This document shows positions 1-7,250 of a stretch of DNA of 64,000 bases, one piece after another; the stretch's first letter is position 1, and the number at the start of each line of letters is the position of its first letter. Source of the DNA: UBA4636 sp045534575 (GTDB taxonomy: Bacteria; Bacillota; Clostridia; Christensenellales; Borkfalkiaceae). The stretch is taken from the NCBI GenBank assembly GCA_045534575.1, contig JAZSJZ010000004.1, positions 1-64,000 of the forward strand. The letters run 5' to 3'. The notes beneath the pieces were generated by a model that saw only the letters and a program-made list of their open reading frames with translations, was not told the DNA's origin and ran no database searches. The translations under genes were made by a program, and so were the position numbers.

Positions 1-604
1 ATCTTATAAAAAAGAAAAAACCGAAACTAAAGCGTATGACCTTCATCGTGATGCCATAGAAGAGTTAGTTACGGCAAATGAAGATAACACACTTATCTAT
101 GACGAAAAGGAGATAGAATCTTATAAAAAAGATAAACTTAGTCGTCTTCCCGTTTGGCTAAAAGCACTTTTTATTAAATTTTGGTTCAGTGGCGCGGTTT
201 GTTACTTTATCTATATGGGGCTTGCGTTTGTGTTTATAGATAATTTAGATGCGGCAGTCGTTTTGGCTATCGTTATGGGTATGGTTACCGATATTTTGGT
301 TGGCAACATTTTCCGCTTTTTGGATTATGACGGGGCGTATCTAAAATGGCAACTTTTCCCTAAGAAAAAATTCTGGACATTTTTTGCCAACATAGTCTAT
401 AGCCTTGTTATCACCTTTTTAGTGTTCCTTTGCTACTTTGGCATAAGTTACGTAGCAACGGGAGGACAAGACCCTGGGGACATCGTAGTTGAACCGCTAT
501 TTTTTGGTATTTTATATCTCGTTTGCGACCTGTTAGTTATTGGATTTAAAAACTTAATTTTAACCATAATTGACGATGCAAACTCAAAAATTAATAGAGG
601 TTAA
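1..604 (+). CDS. Putative integral membrane protein, 5' end outside window
   Basis: The frame is open from base 2 to the stop at 602-604, so the gene begins before the window; the Met at 215 is internal. The visible part starts with a charged stretch of about 50 residues rich in Lys, Glu and Asp, in which SYKKEK and SYKKDK occur once each. About four hydrophobic segments follow, the first near IKFWFSGAVCYFIY and the last near GILYLVCDLLVIGF. This suggests a cytoplasmic N-terminal region and a small membrane domain. I do not recognise the family and see no catalytic motif. The stop lies 19 bases before the lipoprotein start at 624, so co-transcription is likely. Confidence 0.6.
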   Translation, partial: SYKKEKTETKAYDLHRDAIEELVTANEDNTLIYDEKEIESYKKDKLSRLPVWLKALFIKFWFSGAVCYFIYMGLAFVFIDNLDAAVVLAIVMGMVTDILVGNIFRFLDYDGAYLKWQLFPKKKFWTFFANIVYSLVITFLVFLCYFGISYVATGGQDPGDIVVEPLFFGILYLVCDLLVIGFKNLILTIIDDANSKINRG

Positions 605-623
605 CAAAATTTTAGAATAAAAA

Positions 624-3600
624 ATGAAAAAGTTTATTAAAACAGCCGTTTTAATTTTAGCGTTTTCGCTCGTTTTGTCGCTTATTGGCTGTGGAAAGTT
701 TTACGTTCCACTATTTAGCGTTAACTACTATGACGGCGAAACGCTCGTTCATTCACAAACGGTTAGAATTGCAGAAAATTTAAAACCGCCCAAGCTTGTT
801 GATAAAAATGGTTACCACGTTAGCGATTGGAAAGACAAGAACGGCGTTAGTTTGTCAAACGACTACCCACTGAATCGTGAGGGTAATAGTTTTTATGCAG
901 TTTGGTCGGCTAAAACTTATTCTATAACTTATGAGCTTGATGGTGGTCAAAACAACGAACTAAACCCAACGAGTTATGACGTAAATTCAAACATAACTAT
1001 CTACGAGCCTACAAGGCAAGGCTACGAATTTTTGGGTTGGACTACTTCGTGGCTAGTTACCCCGACTAAGCAATTAACTATTGAGCAAGGTGCTTTTGGC
1101 GACCTTGTGTTATACGCAAATTGGGCGGATGAAAATTTAAAATATCTCTTTTTTGACACTAACGGCGGGAACAATATTTCTAGAATTTCAACCGATGGTG
1201 AAAGCGTTGATATATCGCAAAAAACGCCTTATAGGAAGGGATTTGAGTTTGTTGGCTGGTTTTTAGACCAAGAATTAGAAGTTCCTGCAAGCGAGCAAAT
1301 TGAACTTTTAGAAAAGGTTACCACCGTTTATGCTAAATGGCAAATCATAACTTATAGCATAACTTGTTTAGAAGATAATTTTACTAAAATTGACTTTAAC
1401 GTTGAAACTGAAAATTTTATCGTTCCTAATATTTCAAAAGAAGGTTACGAGTTTTTAGGCTACGTTTACGAAGGCGTAACCACGCCAATAAAAAACCTTG
1501 AAATAAAAAAAGGCACGGCAAAAAACATCGAACTTACTGCCGTTTTCGAGGTTAAAAAATTCACCGTTTCATTTGAAACGTTTGGCGGAAGCCAAATTGA
1601 TGAAAAAGTTCTCTCTTTCGGTCAAGAATTTGGTGGGCTAGTAGAGCCAACTAAACCTGATTGCGAATTTGTTGGTTGGTATTTAGATATGGCGTTAACC
1701 GAGCCGTTAAACCTTTCAACTATGCCCGCTAGAGATATAACGCTTTATGCAAAATGGTATAGCGATAATCAATATACGCTTAACTATTCTTCGCAAGGCG
1801 CATCTTGTCAATTTGATTTCAATAGAGCAAGTGGCACGGAAGTTTTGTGTGGTGATTTAGTTCAAATTTCTGCGCCGACTTATTGCAACGGCGGTGTGTT
1901 TGAATATTGGCTCAGTGGCGATGCTGTTTATTCTTACGATAATGAATTAGAGTTTGAAATGCCAAATTCTTCGCTTTCGTTAACGGCTTTATATTCTTCG
2001 ATTAGAACGATATCATTTGATAAATCATCAACTGAAGATTTGGTTGTTTACTCTGGCGAAAAAACAATCAGCAAAATTGACGGCGCAAACCTAAAGCAAG
2101 AAAATTATGATGCGTCGGCAAAAATTATTAAAAATTCTTTCTTGCAAAAACAAAACGTTGGTTACTATCCGCTGTTGATAACTTATTCCACGTCTTTGGA
2201 ATACGTTTTATTAGAAGTAAAATCTAGCGATAAAAAACTTAATAATTTAGATATTGACTACGATAGCCAATTTCCAAATGTTTGTATTTTATTCGAGGGT
2301 GAGGGCGAATTCGAGTATAGTTTAGACGGCAATGATTTTATTTCGTGCTTCTCTGGCGACGTTATTCCTTCTTACGATAAATCGGTTTCGCACACCGTTA
2401 TGGTTAGGGAAAAAGATAACGCCGAAAATTTCTTGTCTGTGAGCAAGAAAGGTTACGATAACGAGAGCAAAACTTATTATCAGTCAAGTTTTACCTACGG
2501 CGGAAATTCTTACGATTTTGTTTTAGAAAACAGAAGTGAAGTTGATGCTTTCACAAACTATTTTGCTTATGCTTATGCGCCACTAAACCGCGCCGGAGCA
2601 ACTTTGCAATACCCTGGTGGTGTTTCAACGCTACGCTTCTTTGTTGACGATGGTTTTAAAAACGAATTATCTTCTAACATAAAGGAATATTTATCGGCTG
2701 TGTTTGTAACTTCAGGCGTGCCTTACGCTCCGTCATATTCTTATACTAGTTTAAGCGGGGCAAGGGGAAACGTTGGTCAAATGGAAATTTATTTCACCAC
2801 CGATACGCCTTGCGAAGTATTATCAGCGCAAGAAAAAACGTCAAAACTTCAATCGCAAAATCTTTTGCACCCTTCGTTAAGGCAAAGCGATTTTAATGAT
2901 TTTAAAATAAATAGTTTTGAAAAAACTCAAGAAATTCGCACACTTTTTGAACTTGAAACCTTGCCGTTTGGAGTTAAGCCAATTTTAACAAACGCTAGCG
3001 AAACGGCTCAAGAAACCTACCAAAAAGCACTTGAAATTTTGCGCCTTTACGTTGACGATAATATGAACGATTATGAAAAGGCAAAAGTCATTTACGATTA
3101 TCTTGCACTGAAAGTTACTTATGACGACGTTGTGGCTGCAGAAGGCGCAGAATCATCTTTTGGCATTGGAAGGTATCGCTCGTTTTCAAGTTACGGCGCT
3201 TTAGTTGATAATATTGCCGTTTGCGACGGCATTGCAAGTGCTTTTTCGCTTCTTTGCAAGATTGAAGGCATTGAGTGCGTTGAAATAACAGGTCTTGGCA
3301 ACGGCGGTGGCCATGCTTGGAATAAAGTTAAAATTTACGGCAAGTGGTATGGCGTTGACGCTACTTGGAGCACGCTTCCTACCACTGAGGGCGACTTCGT
3401 TAAACACGCAAGCTTCCTCATTGACGAAAGTGAATTGATAAATAGCGGGCACGACGAAAACGGCTTCTATAAAGGCGAAGATGCTCATATGAAATATTGT
3501 TCATATATTGCGCTTGGAGGTTTGAACTATTTTAACGTTAATTTTATTAACGGCGTTGACGATTTTACCGCAACTTCCACTGACGATTTTATAACAATTA

Positions 3601-3758
3601 TTTCTTTCGCGATAAATAATGGCGCAACGGCTATTGAAGTTATGATAAATTCAAATACTAGTTTGTTCCAAATGAAAAATAGCGCAGAAAGGGAACTTGG
3701 AGTTTCTCTTGCTTACTACGATTTAAGAAACGGAATATATCTATTCTTAATTCAATAA
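624..3758 (+). CDS. Lipoprotein with InlB-type B-repeats and a transglutaminase-like domain
   Basis: A 1044-residue secreted protein. The N-terminus has a Lys-rich start, a hydrophobic core and a lipobox ending LSLIGCG, so it should be lipid-anchored outside the membrane. Residues of about 30-400 carry four to five Listeria-Bacteroides (InlB B) repeats, seen as GYEFLGW, GFEFVGWF and CEFVGWYLD blocks each followed by LYA(N/K)W or VYAKW. A middle region of unknown fold follows. Near the C-terminus is a transglutaminase/protease-like core: Cys867 in VCDGIASAF, His897 in GGHAWNKV and Asp912 in GVDATW form the expected triad. Similar proteins are common surface proteins of gut Clostridia; the substrate is unknown. 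It may act as a peptidase or crosslinker on cell-wall or host peptides (inference). No strong promoter was found, and it may share a transcript with the gene before it. Confidence 0.8.
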   Translation: MKKFIKTAVLILAFSLVLSLIGCGKFYVPLFSVNYYDGETLVHSQTVRIAENLKPPKLVDKNGYHVSDWKDKNGVSLSNDYPLNREGNSFYAVWSAKTYSITYELDGGQNNELNPTSYDVNSNITIYEPTRQGYEFLGWTTSWLVTPTKQLTIEQGAFGDLVLYANWADENLKYLFFDTNGGNNISRISTDGESVDISQKTPYRKGFEFVGWFLDQELEVPASEQIELLEKVTTVYAKWQIITYSITCLEDNFTKIDFNVETENFIVPNISKEGYEFLGYVYEGVTTPIKNLEIKKGTAKNIELTAVFEVKKFTVSFETFGGSQIDEKVLSFGQEFGGLVEPTKPDCEFVGWYLDMALTEPLNLSTMPARDITLYAKWYSDNQYTLNYSSQGASCQFDFNRASGTEVLCGDLVQISAPTYCNGGVFEYWLSGDAVYSYDNELEFEMPNSSLSLTALYSSIRTISFDKSSTEDLVVYSGEKTISKIDGANLKQENYDASAKIIKNSFLQKQNVGYYPLLITYSTSLEYVLLEVKSSDKKLNNLDIDYDSQFPNVCILFEGEGEFEYSLDGNDFISCFSGDVIPSYDKSVSHTVMVREKDNAENFLSVSKKGYDNESKTYYQSSFTYGGNSYDFVLENRSEVDAFTNYFAYAYAPLNRAGATLQYPGGVSTLRFFVDDGFKNELSSNIKEYLSAVFVTSGVPYAPSYSYTSLSGARGNVGQMEIYFTTDTPCEVLSAQEKTSKLQSQNLLHPSLRQSDFNDFKINSFEKTQEIRTLFELETLPFGVKPILTNASETAQETYQKALEILRLYVDDNMNDYEKAKVIYDYLALKVTYDDVVAAEGAESSFGIGRYRSFSSYGALVDNIAVCDGIASAFSLLCKIEGIECVEITGLGNGGGHAWNKVKIYGKWYGVDATWSTLPTTEGDFVKHASFLIDESELINSGHDENGFYKGEDAHMKYCSYIALGGLNYFNVNFINGVDDFTATSTDDFITIISFAINNGATAIEVMINSNTSLFQMKNSAERELGVSLAYYDLRNGIYLFLIQ

Positions 3759-3763
3759 GAATT

Positions 3764-3792
3764 AGCGTGTTATCCTTAACGGAGAACACGCT
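3764..3792 (+). terminator. Hairpin AGCGTGTT/AACACGCT, first copy
   Basis: Outer arms AGCGTGTT (3764-3771) and AACACGCT (3785-3792) enclose an inner TCC/GGA pair. The same hairpin, with one loop change, follows rnfB at 12195-12223. There a T-run follows and it is a proper terminator; here the next bases are AAAACTAAG, so the U-tract is missing on this strand. Confidence 0.45.
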
Positions 3793-3975
3793 AAAACTAA
3801 GTTTGCCCTATGGGCAAGTGAAGTTATCTTCGATAGTGAAGTTCACTTCGTGAGTGAAGTTTCGCCTGACGGCGAAGTGATAGGCAAACTTAACTTCACT
3901 GCGAGCGTAACTACGCAACTTCACTGCGCATAGCACAACTTCACATTTGCGTCAGCAAAAACTTCACCAATAAAA
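3793..3975. repeat. Array 1: constant word AGTGAAGTT alternating with mini-palindromes
   Basis: This gap holds no gene. The word AGTGAAGTT recurs, and between copies lie small perfect palindromes with 3-4 base loops: TTGCCC-TAT-GGGCAA, ATC-TTC-GAT, CAC-TTC-GTG and TTCGCC-TGAC-GGCGAA. From about 3890 the word continues on the other strand as AACTTCACT, with further hairpins such as TTTGC-GTCA-GCAAA. The whole block is homologous to array 2 (12223-12448) in reverse orientation. Confidence 0.8.
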
Positions 3976-3977
3976 AA

Positions 3978-4020
3978 AGAGAGGACGTTTCGGCTACGAA
4001 CCGATTTGTTCTCTCTTTCT
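3978..4020. terminator. Hairpin terminator between convergent genes
   Basis: Arms AGAGAGGACG (3978-3987) and TGTTCTCTCT (4007-4016) with an inner CGG/CCG pair. Read on the minus strand it is followed by a run of seven T, so it suits the nitroreductase gene. A related hairpin with the same AGAGA-GACGTTT-GGCTA layout sits at 28452-28494. Confidence 0.6.
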
Positions 4021-4073
4021 CTCGTATTATGTTTTTTGGCTTAGCCCATCACGTTTTTTATGCTAATTTTAAC

Positions 4074-4583
4074 TTATTCAATAAAATCTACGTGCTCTTT
4101 ATCAAAACCGCTGTGAGGTGGTAGGTTTTCTTCTCCGTAGCCTACGTGAATTAGCGAAAGGGGAATGAAGTTTTCGCTAAGGTTAAGCGCAATTCTTACG
4201 TTTTCGGCTAAAACTTTTTGTGGGTGAAGCCCCGTCCAACAAGTTGAAAGCCCAAGACTTTGCGCCATAATCAAAATGTTTTGGGTTACGGCTGAAGCGT
4301 CTTGAATCCAATATTCCGCCCACGCTTTGGGCAGTGCCTTTTTAAGGTCGCCCGAAACAACGATTATGCAAGGCGAGTTAATTTTTTGAAATCTTGAAAG
4401 GCTATCAAGCCTAGAAACTAATTCGGGGTTTGTGATAATCGTAATTTTATAAGGCTTTTTGTTGCACGCACTAGGCGCGCTAAAACCAGCCTCTGCTAAA
4501 AGTTCTAAATGCTCTTTTTCAATCTGTTTTTTAGAAAATTTGCGAACGCTTCTTCTTTGTAAAATTGCTTGTTTTGCTTGCAT
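4074..4583 (-). CDS. Nitroreductase family FMN-dependent oxidoreductase
   Basis: A 169-residue protein of the NfsA/NfnB-like flavin fold. The N-terminal RRSVRKF is the usual FMN-phosphate-binding start of the family, NKKPYKI takes the place of the more common NxQPW strand, and GLSTCWTG near residue 115 is the conserved Gly-rich FMN contact. Members transfer electrons from NAD(P)H through FMN to nitro-compounds, quinones or other acceptors; the natural substrate cannot be read from sequence. It is slightly short for the family (usually 170-220). The gene is monocistronic, with a promoter at 4724-4752 and a leader of about 130 bases that can fold into a long hairpin (4636-4690). Confidence 0.8.
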   Translation of the reverse strand: MQAKQAILQRRSVRKFSKKQIEKEHLELLAEAGFSAPSACNKKPYKITIITNPELVSRLDSLSRFQKINSPCIIVVSGDLKKALPKAWAEYWIQDASAVTQNILIMAQSLGLSTCWTGLHPQKVLAENVRIALNLSENFIPLSLIHVGYGEENLPPHSGFDKEHVDFIE

Positions 4584-4624
4584 AATCCACCTTAAAATAA
4601 ACCGAAAAAATTTTTGCCTAAAAT

Positions 4625-4690
4625 TTAAAAAATAGGCGATAACGGGCTTATTGACTAACTTTTTTAAAATTTTTAGTTGGTTGTTATCGC
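4625..4690 (-). promoter_or_regulatory. Possible attenuator hairpin in the nitroreductase leader
   Basis: On the minus strand GCGATAAC (4690-4683) can pair with GTTATCGC (4643-4636), enclosing an AACT/AGTT helper pair, and the hairpin is followed by CTATTTTTT. This is the shape of a terminator inside a leader. The 3' arm is part of the dispersed motif. No ligand-binding fold is recognisable. Confidence 0.35.
4631..4659 (-). repeat. Dispersed CCTATAAGTCGATTATCG-type motif, copy 1
   Basis: The minus strand reads GTCAATAAGCCCGTTATCGC, close to the copy at 43069-43093. It lies in the leader of the nitroreductase gene. Confidence 0.5.
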
Positions 4691-4723
4691 ATAAATTAAA
4701 CTTTTAAGAAATCCTTTAAGTGC

Positions 4724-4752
4724 AGTATAACACAAAATCTAACTAAAATCAA
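4724..4752 (-). promoter_or_regulatory. Promoter for the nitroreductase gene
   Basis: On the minus strand: TTGATT (4752-4747), a 17-base spacer and TATACT (4729-4724). Sigma-A type. Confidence 0.6.
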
Positions 4753-4815
4753 GCTAAGTGAGATATGCACGCAAACAAGTTGAGTGATGATATACCATTA
4801 CTCCGTAATGTATAA

Positions 4816-4849
4816 AAAATGACTGTAATTTTGAATTACAGTCTTTTTT
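4816..4849 (-). terminator. Terminator of tRNA-Gly
   Basis: A perfect stem GACTGTAATT / AATTACAGTC with a 3-base loop starts at the base next to the tRNA 3' end. T-rich tracts flank both sides, so it can work on either strand. Confidence 0.8.
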
Positions 4850-4923
4850 TGGAGCGGATGATGGGAATCGAACCCACCTCTTCGGCTTGGGAAGCCGACA
4901 TACTACCGATGTACTACACCCGC
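4850..4923 (-). tRNA. tRNA-Gly (anticodon CCC)
   Basis: On the minus strand the acceptor arms GCGGGTG and CATCCGC pair fully, the anticodon stem TCGGC/GCCGA holds the loop TTCCCAA (anticodon CCC, reading GGG), and the T-arm has the usual GGTTCGATTCC. The discriminator base is T and CCA is encoded. Total length is 74 nt including CCA. A promoter lies at 4990-5018 and a terminator directly after it. Confidence 0.95.
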
Positions 4924-4989
4924 AAAATAAGTTTTGAACTGAAATTTTAGTGATGTTTTTTGCAAAAAAAACTAAAATTCACGCTTGTT

Positions 4990-5018
4990 ATTATATACCT
5001 AAAACGCTTTTGTGTCAA
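4990..5018 (-). promoter_or_regulatory. Promoter for tRNA-Gly
   Basis: On the minus strand: TTGACA (5018-5013), 17 bases, TATAAT (4995-4990). Perfect consensus, as expected for a stable RNA gene. Confidence 0.8.
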
Positions 5019-5112
5019 GGGGGAAAGTAGCCAAATTTTAAGATAAATTATTGCAAAAATTTTAGATAATTAAATATTATCTAAAAATTCGGTGAAATTT
5101 TTTCGTGCTTTG

Positions 5113-5141
5113 TTGACAATATAAATTATTTAAGTTATACT
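5113..5141 (+). promoter_or_regulatory. Promoter of the apbE-rnf operon
   Basis: TTGACA (5113-5118), 17-base spacer, TATACT (5136-5141). The expected start of transcription (about 5148) falls on or next to the ATG at 5150, so the first gene may be translated from a leaderless message. Confidence 0.75.
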
Positions 5142-5149
5142 AACTTAGT

Positions 5150-6298
5150 ATGGGAACGCACGCGCTTAATAAAAACAAAATTTTCAAGATTTTTGCATTT
5201 TGTTTGGCTCTTTTAACATCGCTTTTATGTTTATTTGGTTGCTCTAGGGTAAGCGGTGTGGTATATATTGGCAATTATTTTGGCGCAGACCTCGTTCTAT
5301 ATTTAAACAGCGAAAAAAACTCAAAACAAATTGACGAGATAGTTGAAAAATCTAATGCCGTTTTGACAACTGTTGAAAATATGCTATCTACTGAAAATGA
5401 AAATAGCGAAATTTATGCCTTTAACAGCCTTGAAGAAGGAAAAAGCGTTGAAGTTTCTAAAACGGTTTACGACTTAATTTATTACGCTAAAGATTTAAAC
5501 GAAAAAACTCAAGGTTATTTCAGCCCTGCAATTTATTATCTTTTAGACCTTTACGGGTTTACCAAACGCCACCAAGAAAATGCTTTAGTAACTTTTCCAT
5601 ACGATAGGCAGTGGCAAAACGGCGTTTATCCTAACGCAAATGAAGAGTATGTTGAAGGCTTTAAAAGCCTTGCCGATTTTTCTAAGGTTTCAGCCTATGA
5701 GTTAGACGGCAAGTTCTATCTTAAAAAAGACTGCCCTTCAGTAACTATTTTAGGCGAAACATATTCTCAAAAAATCGACCTATCTTCAGTTGCTAAAGGC
5801 TACGCTCTCGATAAAATAAACGAAATTATTAAAAGTTATGGCTTGACCGAATATTATTTATCGTTCGGCACTAGCAGTATTTACCTAGGCGAAAACGGCG
5901 GTAAAGCGTGGCCGTTAGAGATAGTTGACCCAAACAGCGAAAACCGCTCGTCGCTTTTAAAAATTAATCTTCAAAACAAAAGCGTTTCAACTAGTGGTGC
6001 TTATGAAAATGCTTACCAACTTGAAGGCGTGTTTTATCATCACATAATCGACCCAATAACGGGCTATCCTTCTCAAAGCGACGTTTTACTAGCGCTAGTT
6101 GCGGGCGACAACTCAATGGTTTTAGACGCTCTTTCAACAACCGTGGTGGCTCTTGGGCTAGATGAAGGCATAAAATTTCTCAGTAGCAGTGAAGAAAAAT
6201 ACTCGTTCGTTATAGTAACGAGAGATAATAAAATTTACACGAACGTTTCAAGCGTTAGCGTTTTAGTAGATGGTTACGCGCTAGAAACGATTTGCTAA
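5150..6298 (+). CDS. apbE: FAD:protein FMN transferase (ApbE), lipoprotein
   Basis: This enzyme moves FMN from FAD onto a Thr side chain of target proteins, here most likely RnfG and RnfD encoded just downstream. The protein has 382 residues, with a signal sequence ending in the lipobox LCLFGC, so it acts outside the membrane, where the RnfG flavin site also sits. Family signatures seen are DLSSVAKGYALD, a middle LSFGTSS strand (usual GG.I replaced), STSGAYEN, HIIDPITGYPS, which holds the Mg-binding region, and LDALSTTVVALG. The start at 5150 is the only Met ahead of the signal peptide. No ribosome-binding site is visible before it, which fits a leaderless transcript. It is the first gene of a tightly packed operon ending with rnfB at 12188. 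Confidence 0.9.
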   Translation: MGTHALNKNKIFKIFAFCLALLTSLLCLFGCSRVSGVVYIGNYFGADLVLYLNSEKNSKQIDEIVEKSNAVLTTVENMLSTENENSEIYAFNSLEEGKSVEVSKTVYDLIYYAKDLNEKTQGYFSPAIYYLLDLYGFTKRHQENALVTFPYDRQWQNGVYPNANEEYVEGFKSLADFSKVSAYELDGKFYLKKDCPSVTILGETYSQKIDLSSVAKGYALDKINEIIKSYGLTEYYLSFGTSSIYLGENGGKAWPLEIVDPNSENRSSLLKINLQNKSVSTSGAYENAYQLEGVFYHHIIDPITGYPSQSDVLLALVAGDNSMVLDALSTTVVALGLDEGIKFLSSSEEKYSFVIVTRDNKIYTNVSSVSVLVDGYALETIC

Positions 6299-6304
6299 AG
6301 GCTT

Positions 6305-6727
6305 ATGGAAAAGGATAAAAACTTGACTTTAAAGCCCTTTAGAAAAGGCGATTTAATCGTTTACGCAGTGATTTTGGTAGTTCTTGTGGCGCTCGTTTTT
6401 GCGTGCACGCCTAGAAAAGAAAAACTTGGTTTTTGCGTTTATTTAGAGGGTGAAAAGGTTATGGAATATAACTTTGCGACCGACAAGGCGGTAATTTACA
6501 ACGAAAAGGCGGTAAGCGTTAGAGAAGACGGCGCGTTTATCGTATATTCGCTTGTTGGGAGCAACGTATTAAAGGTTGAAAACGATAGCGTTATAGTTAT
6601 CGAGGCAGATTGTAGCCTAACCAAAGAGTGCACTAAAATGACTTTAGATATGGGAAGCATAATTTGCGCTCCGCACAACCTTGTTATTTACGCAGTAGGC
6701 GAAGTCGTTCCGCCGAAGGTGGGGTGA
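6305..6727 (+). CDS. NusG domain II-containing protein
   Basis: A 140-residue protein with one membrane helix near residues 18-36 (LIVYAVILVVLVALVFAC) and a C-terminal NusG-II domain, recognisable by DCSLTKECTKM followed by GSIICAPHNLVIYAVG. Proteins of this family are regularly encoded next to rnf or similar redox operons in Firmicutes. Their role is not established, though assembly or electron-transfer support has been guessed. It sits 6 bases after apbE and 1 base before the next gene, so it is translated as part of the rnf operon. Confidence 0.8.
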   Translation: MEKDKNLTLKPFRKGDLIVYAVILVVLVALVFACTPRKEKLGFCVYLEGEKVMEYNFATDKAVIYNEKAVSVREDGAFIVYSLVGSNVLKVENDSVIVIEADCSLTKECTKMTLDMGSIICAPHNLVIYAVGEVVPPKVG

Positions 6728-6728
6728 A

Positions 6729-7250
6729 ATGAAGTCTAAGAGCGTTGCGTTTTTAGCGATTCTAACCGTCTTTGCGCTAATAATGTTTTTGATAGAAAGT
6801 TTCTTGCCACCATTGATTGTGCCTGGGGCAAAGTTCGGGCTTGGCAATATTTTTATTTTGATTGCGATAGTTTACTTTTCGTATAAAGAGGCTGTAATTT
6901 CGGTGATAGCAAAGTGTTTGCTCGCAACCTTTTTCGGCGGGTTCATTTCGCTATTTTATAGCCTAACAGCAGGTCTTATTTCGTTTACGATAAGTTACTT
7001 TCTCATAAACAAGGCATCTAACAGAATAAGCATAGTAGCGGTGGCAACGCTATCGGCGGTTATTCACAACGTTGTTCAACTTTTGGTGTTTGCGCTGTTT
7101 ACTAAAACTTTAGAAGTCTTTTTATACCTTCCATACCTAGTGTTGGCGGGTGTTATTGCAGGCATCACAGTTGGGCTTGCAACCTACTATTTAATAAAAT
7201 TCGTTCCGTTTCACAAGTTTGTGGGCGGAAATAACGTAAGGAGAGAATAA
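6729..7250 (+). CDS. Gx transporter family / heptaprenyl diphosphate synthase component I-like membrane protein
   Basis: 173 residues, almost all hydrophobic, with about five membrane helices and the conserved N-terminal VPGAKFGLGNI stretch of the family. In databases the family is called Gx transporter or Hpre_diP_synt_I. It resembles the S-components of ECF vitamin transporters and is often encoded beside NusG-II and rnf genes. Its position just before rnfC suggests a link to Rnf assembly or to quinone or flavin supply, but this is inference. The stop TAA overlaps the rnfC ATG by one base. Confidence 0.7.
   Translation: MKSKSVAFLAILTVFALIMFLIESFLPPLIVPGAKFGLGNIFILIAIVYFSYKEAVISVIAKCLLATFFGGFISLFYSLTAGLISFTISYFLINKASNRISIVAVATLSAVIHNVVQLLVFALFTKTLEVFLYLPYLVLAGVIAGITVGLATYYLIKFVPFHKFVGGNNVRRE

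Noticed and set aside
3793..3975. CRISPR array
   Set aside because: The constant element is only about 9 bases, the spacing varies, the intervening segments are palindromes, and no cas genes are present.
4625..4717. FMN riboswitch in the leader of the flavin-dependent nitroreductase
   Set aside because: The conserved RFN core (such as AGGAUAU and the GGC.GGGU segments) is absent.
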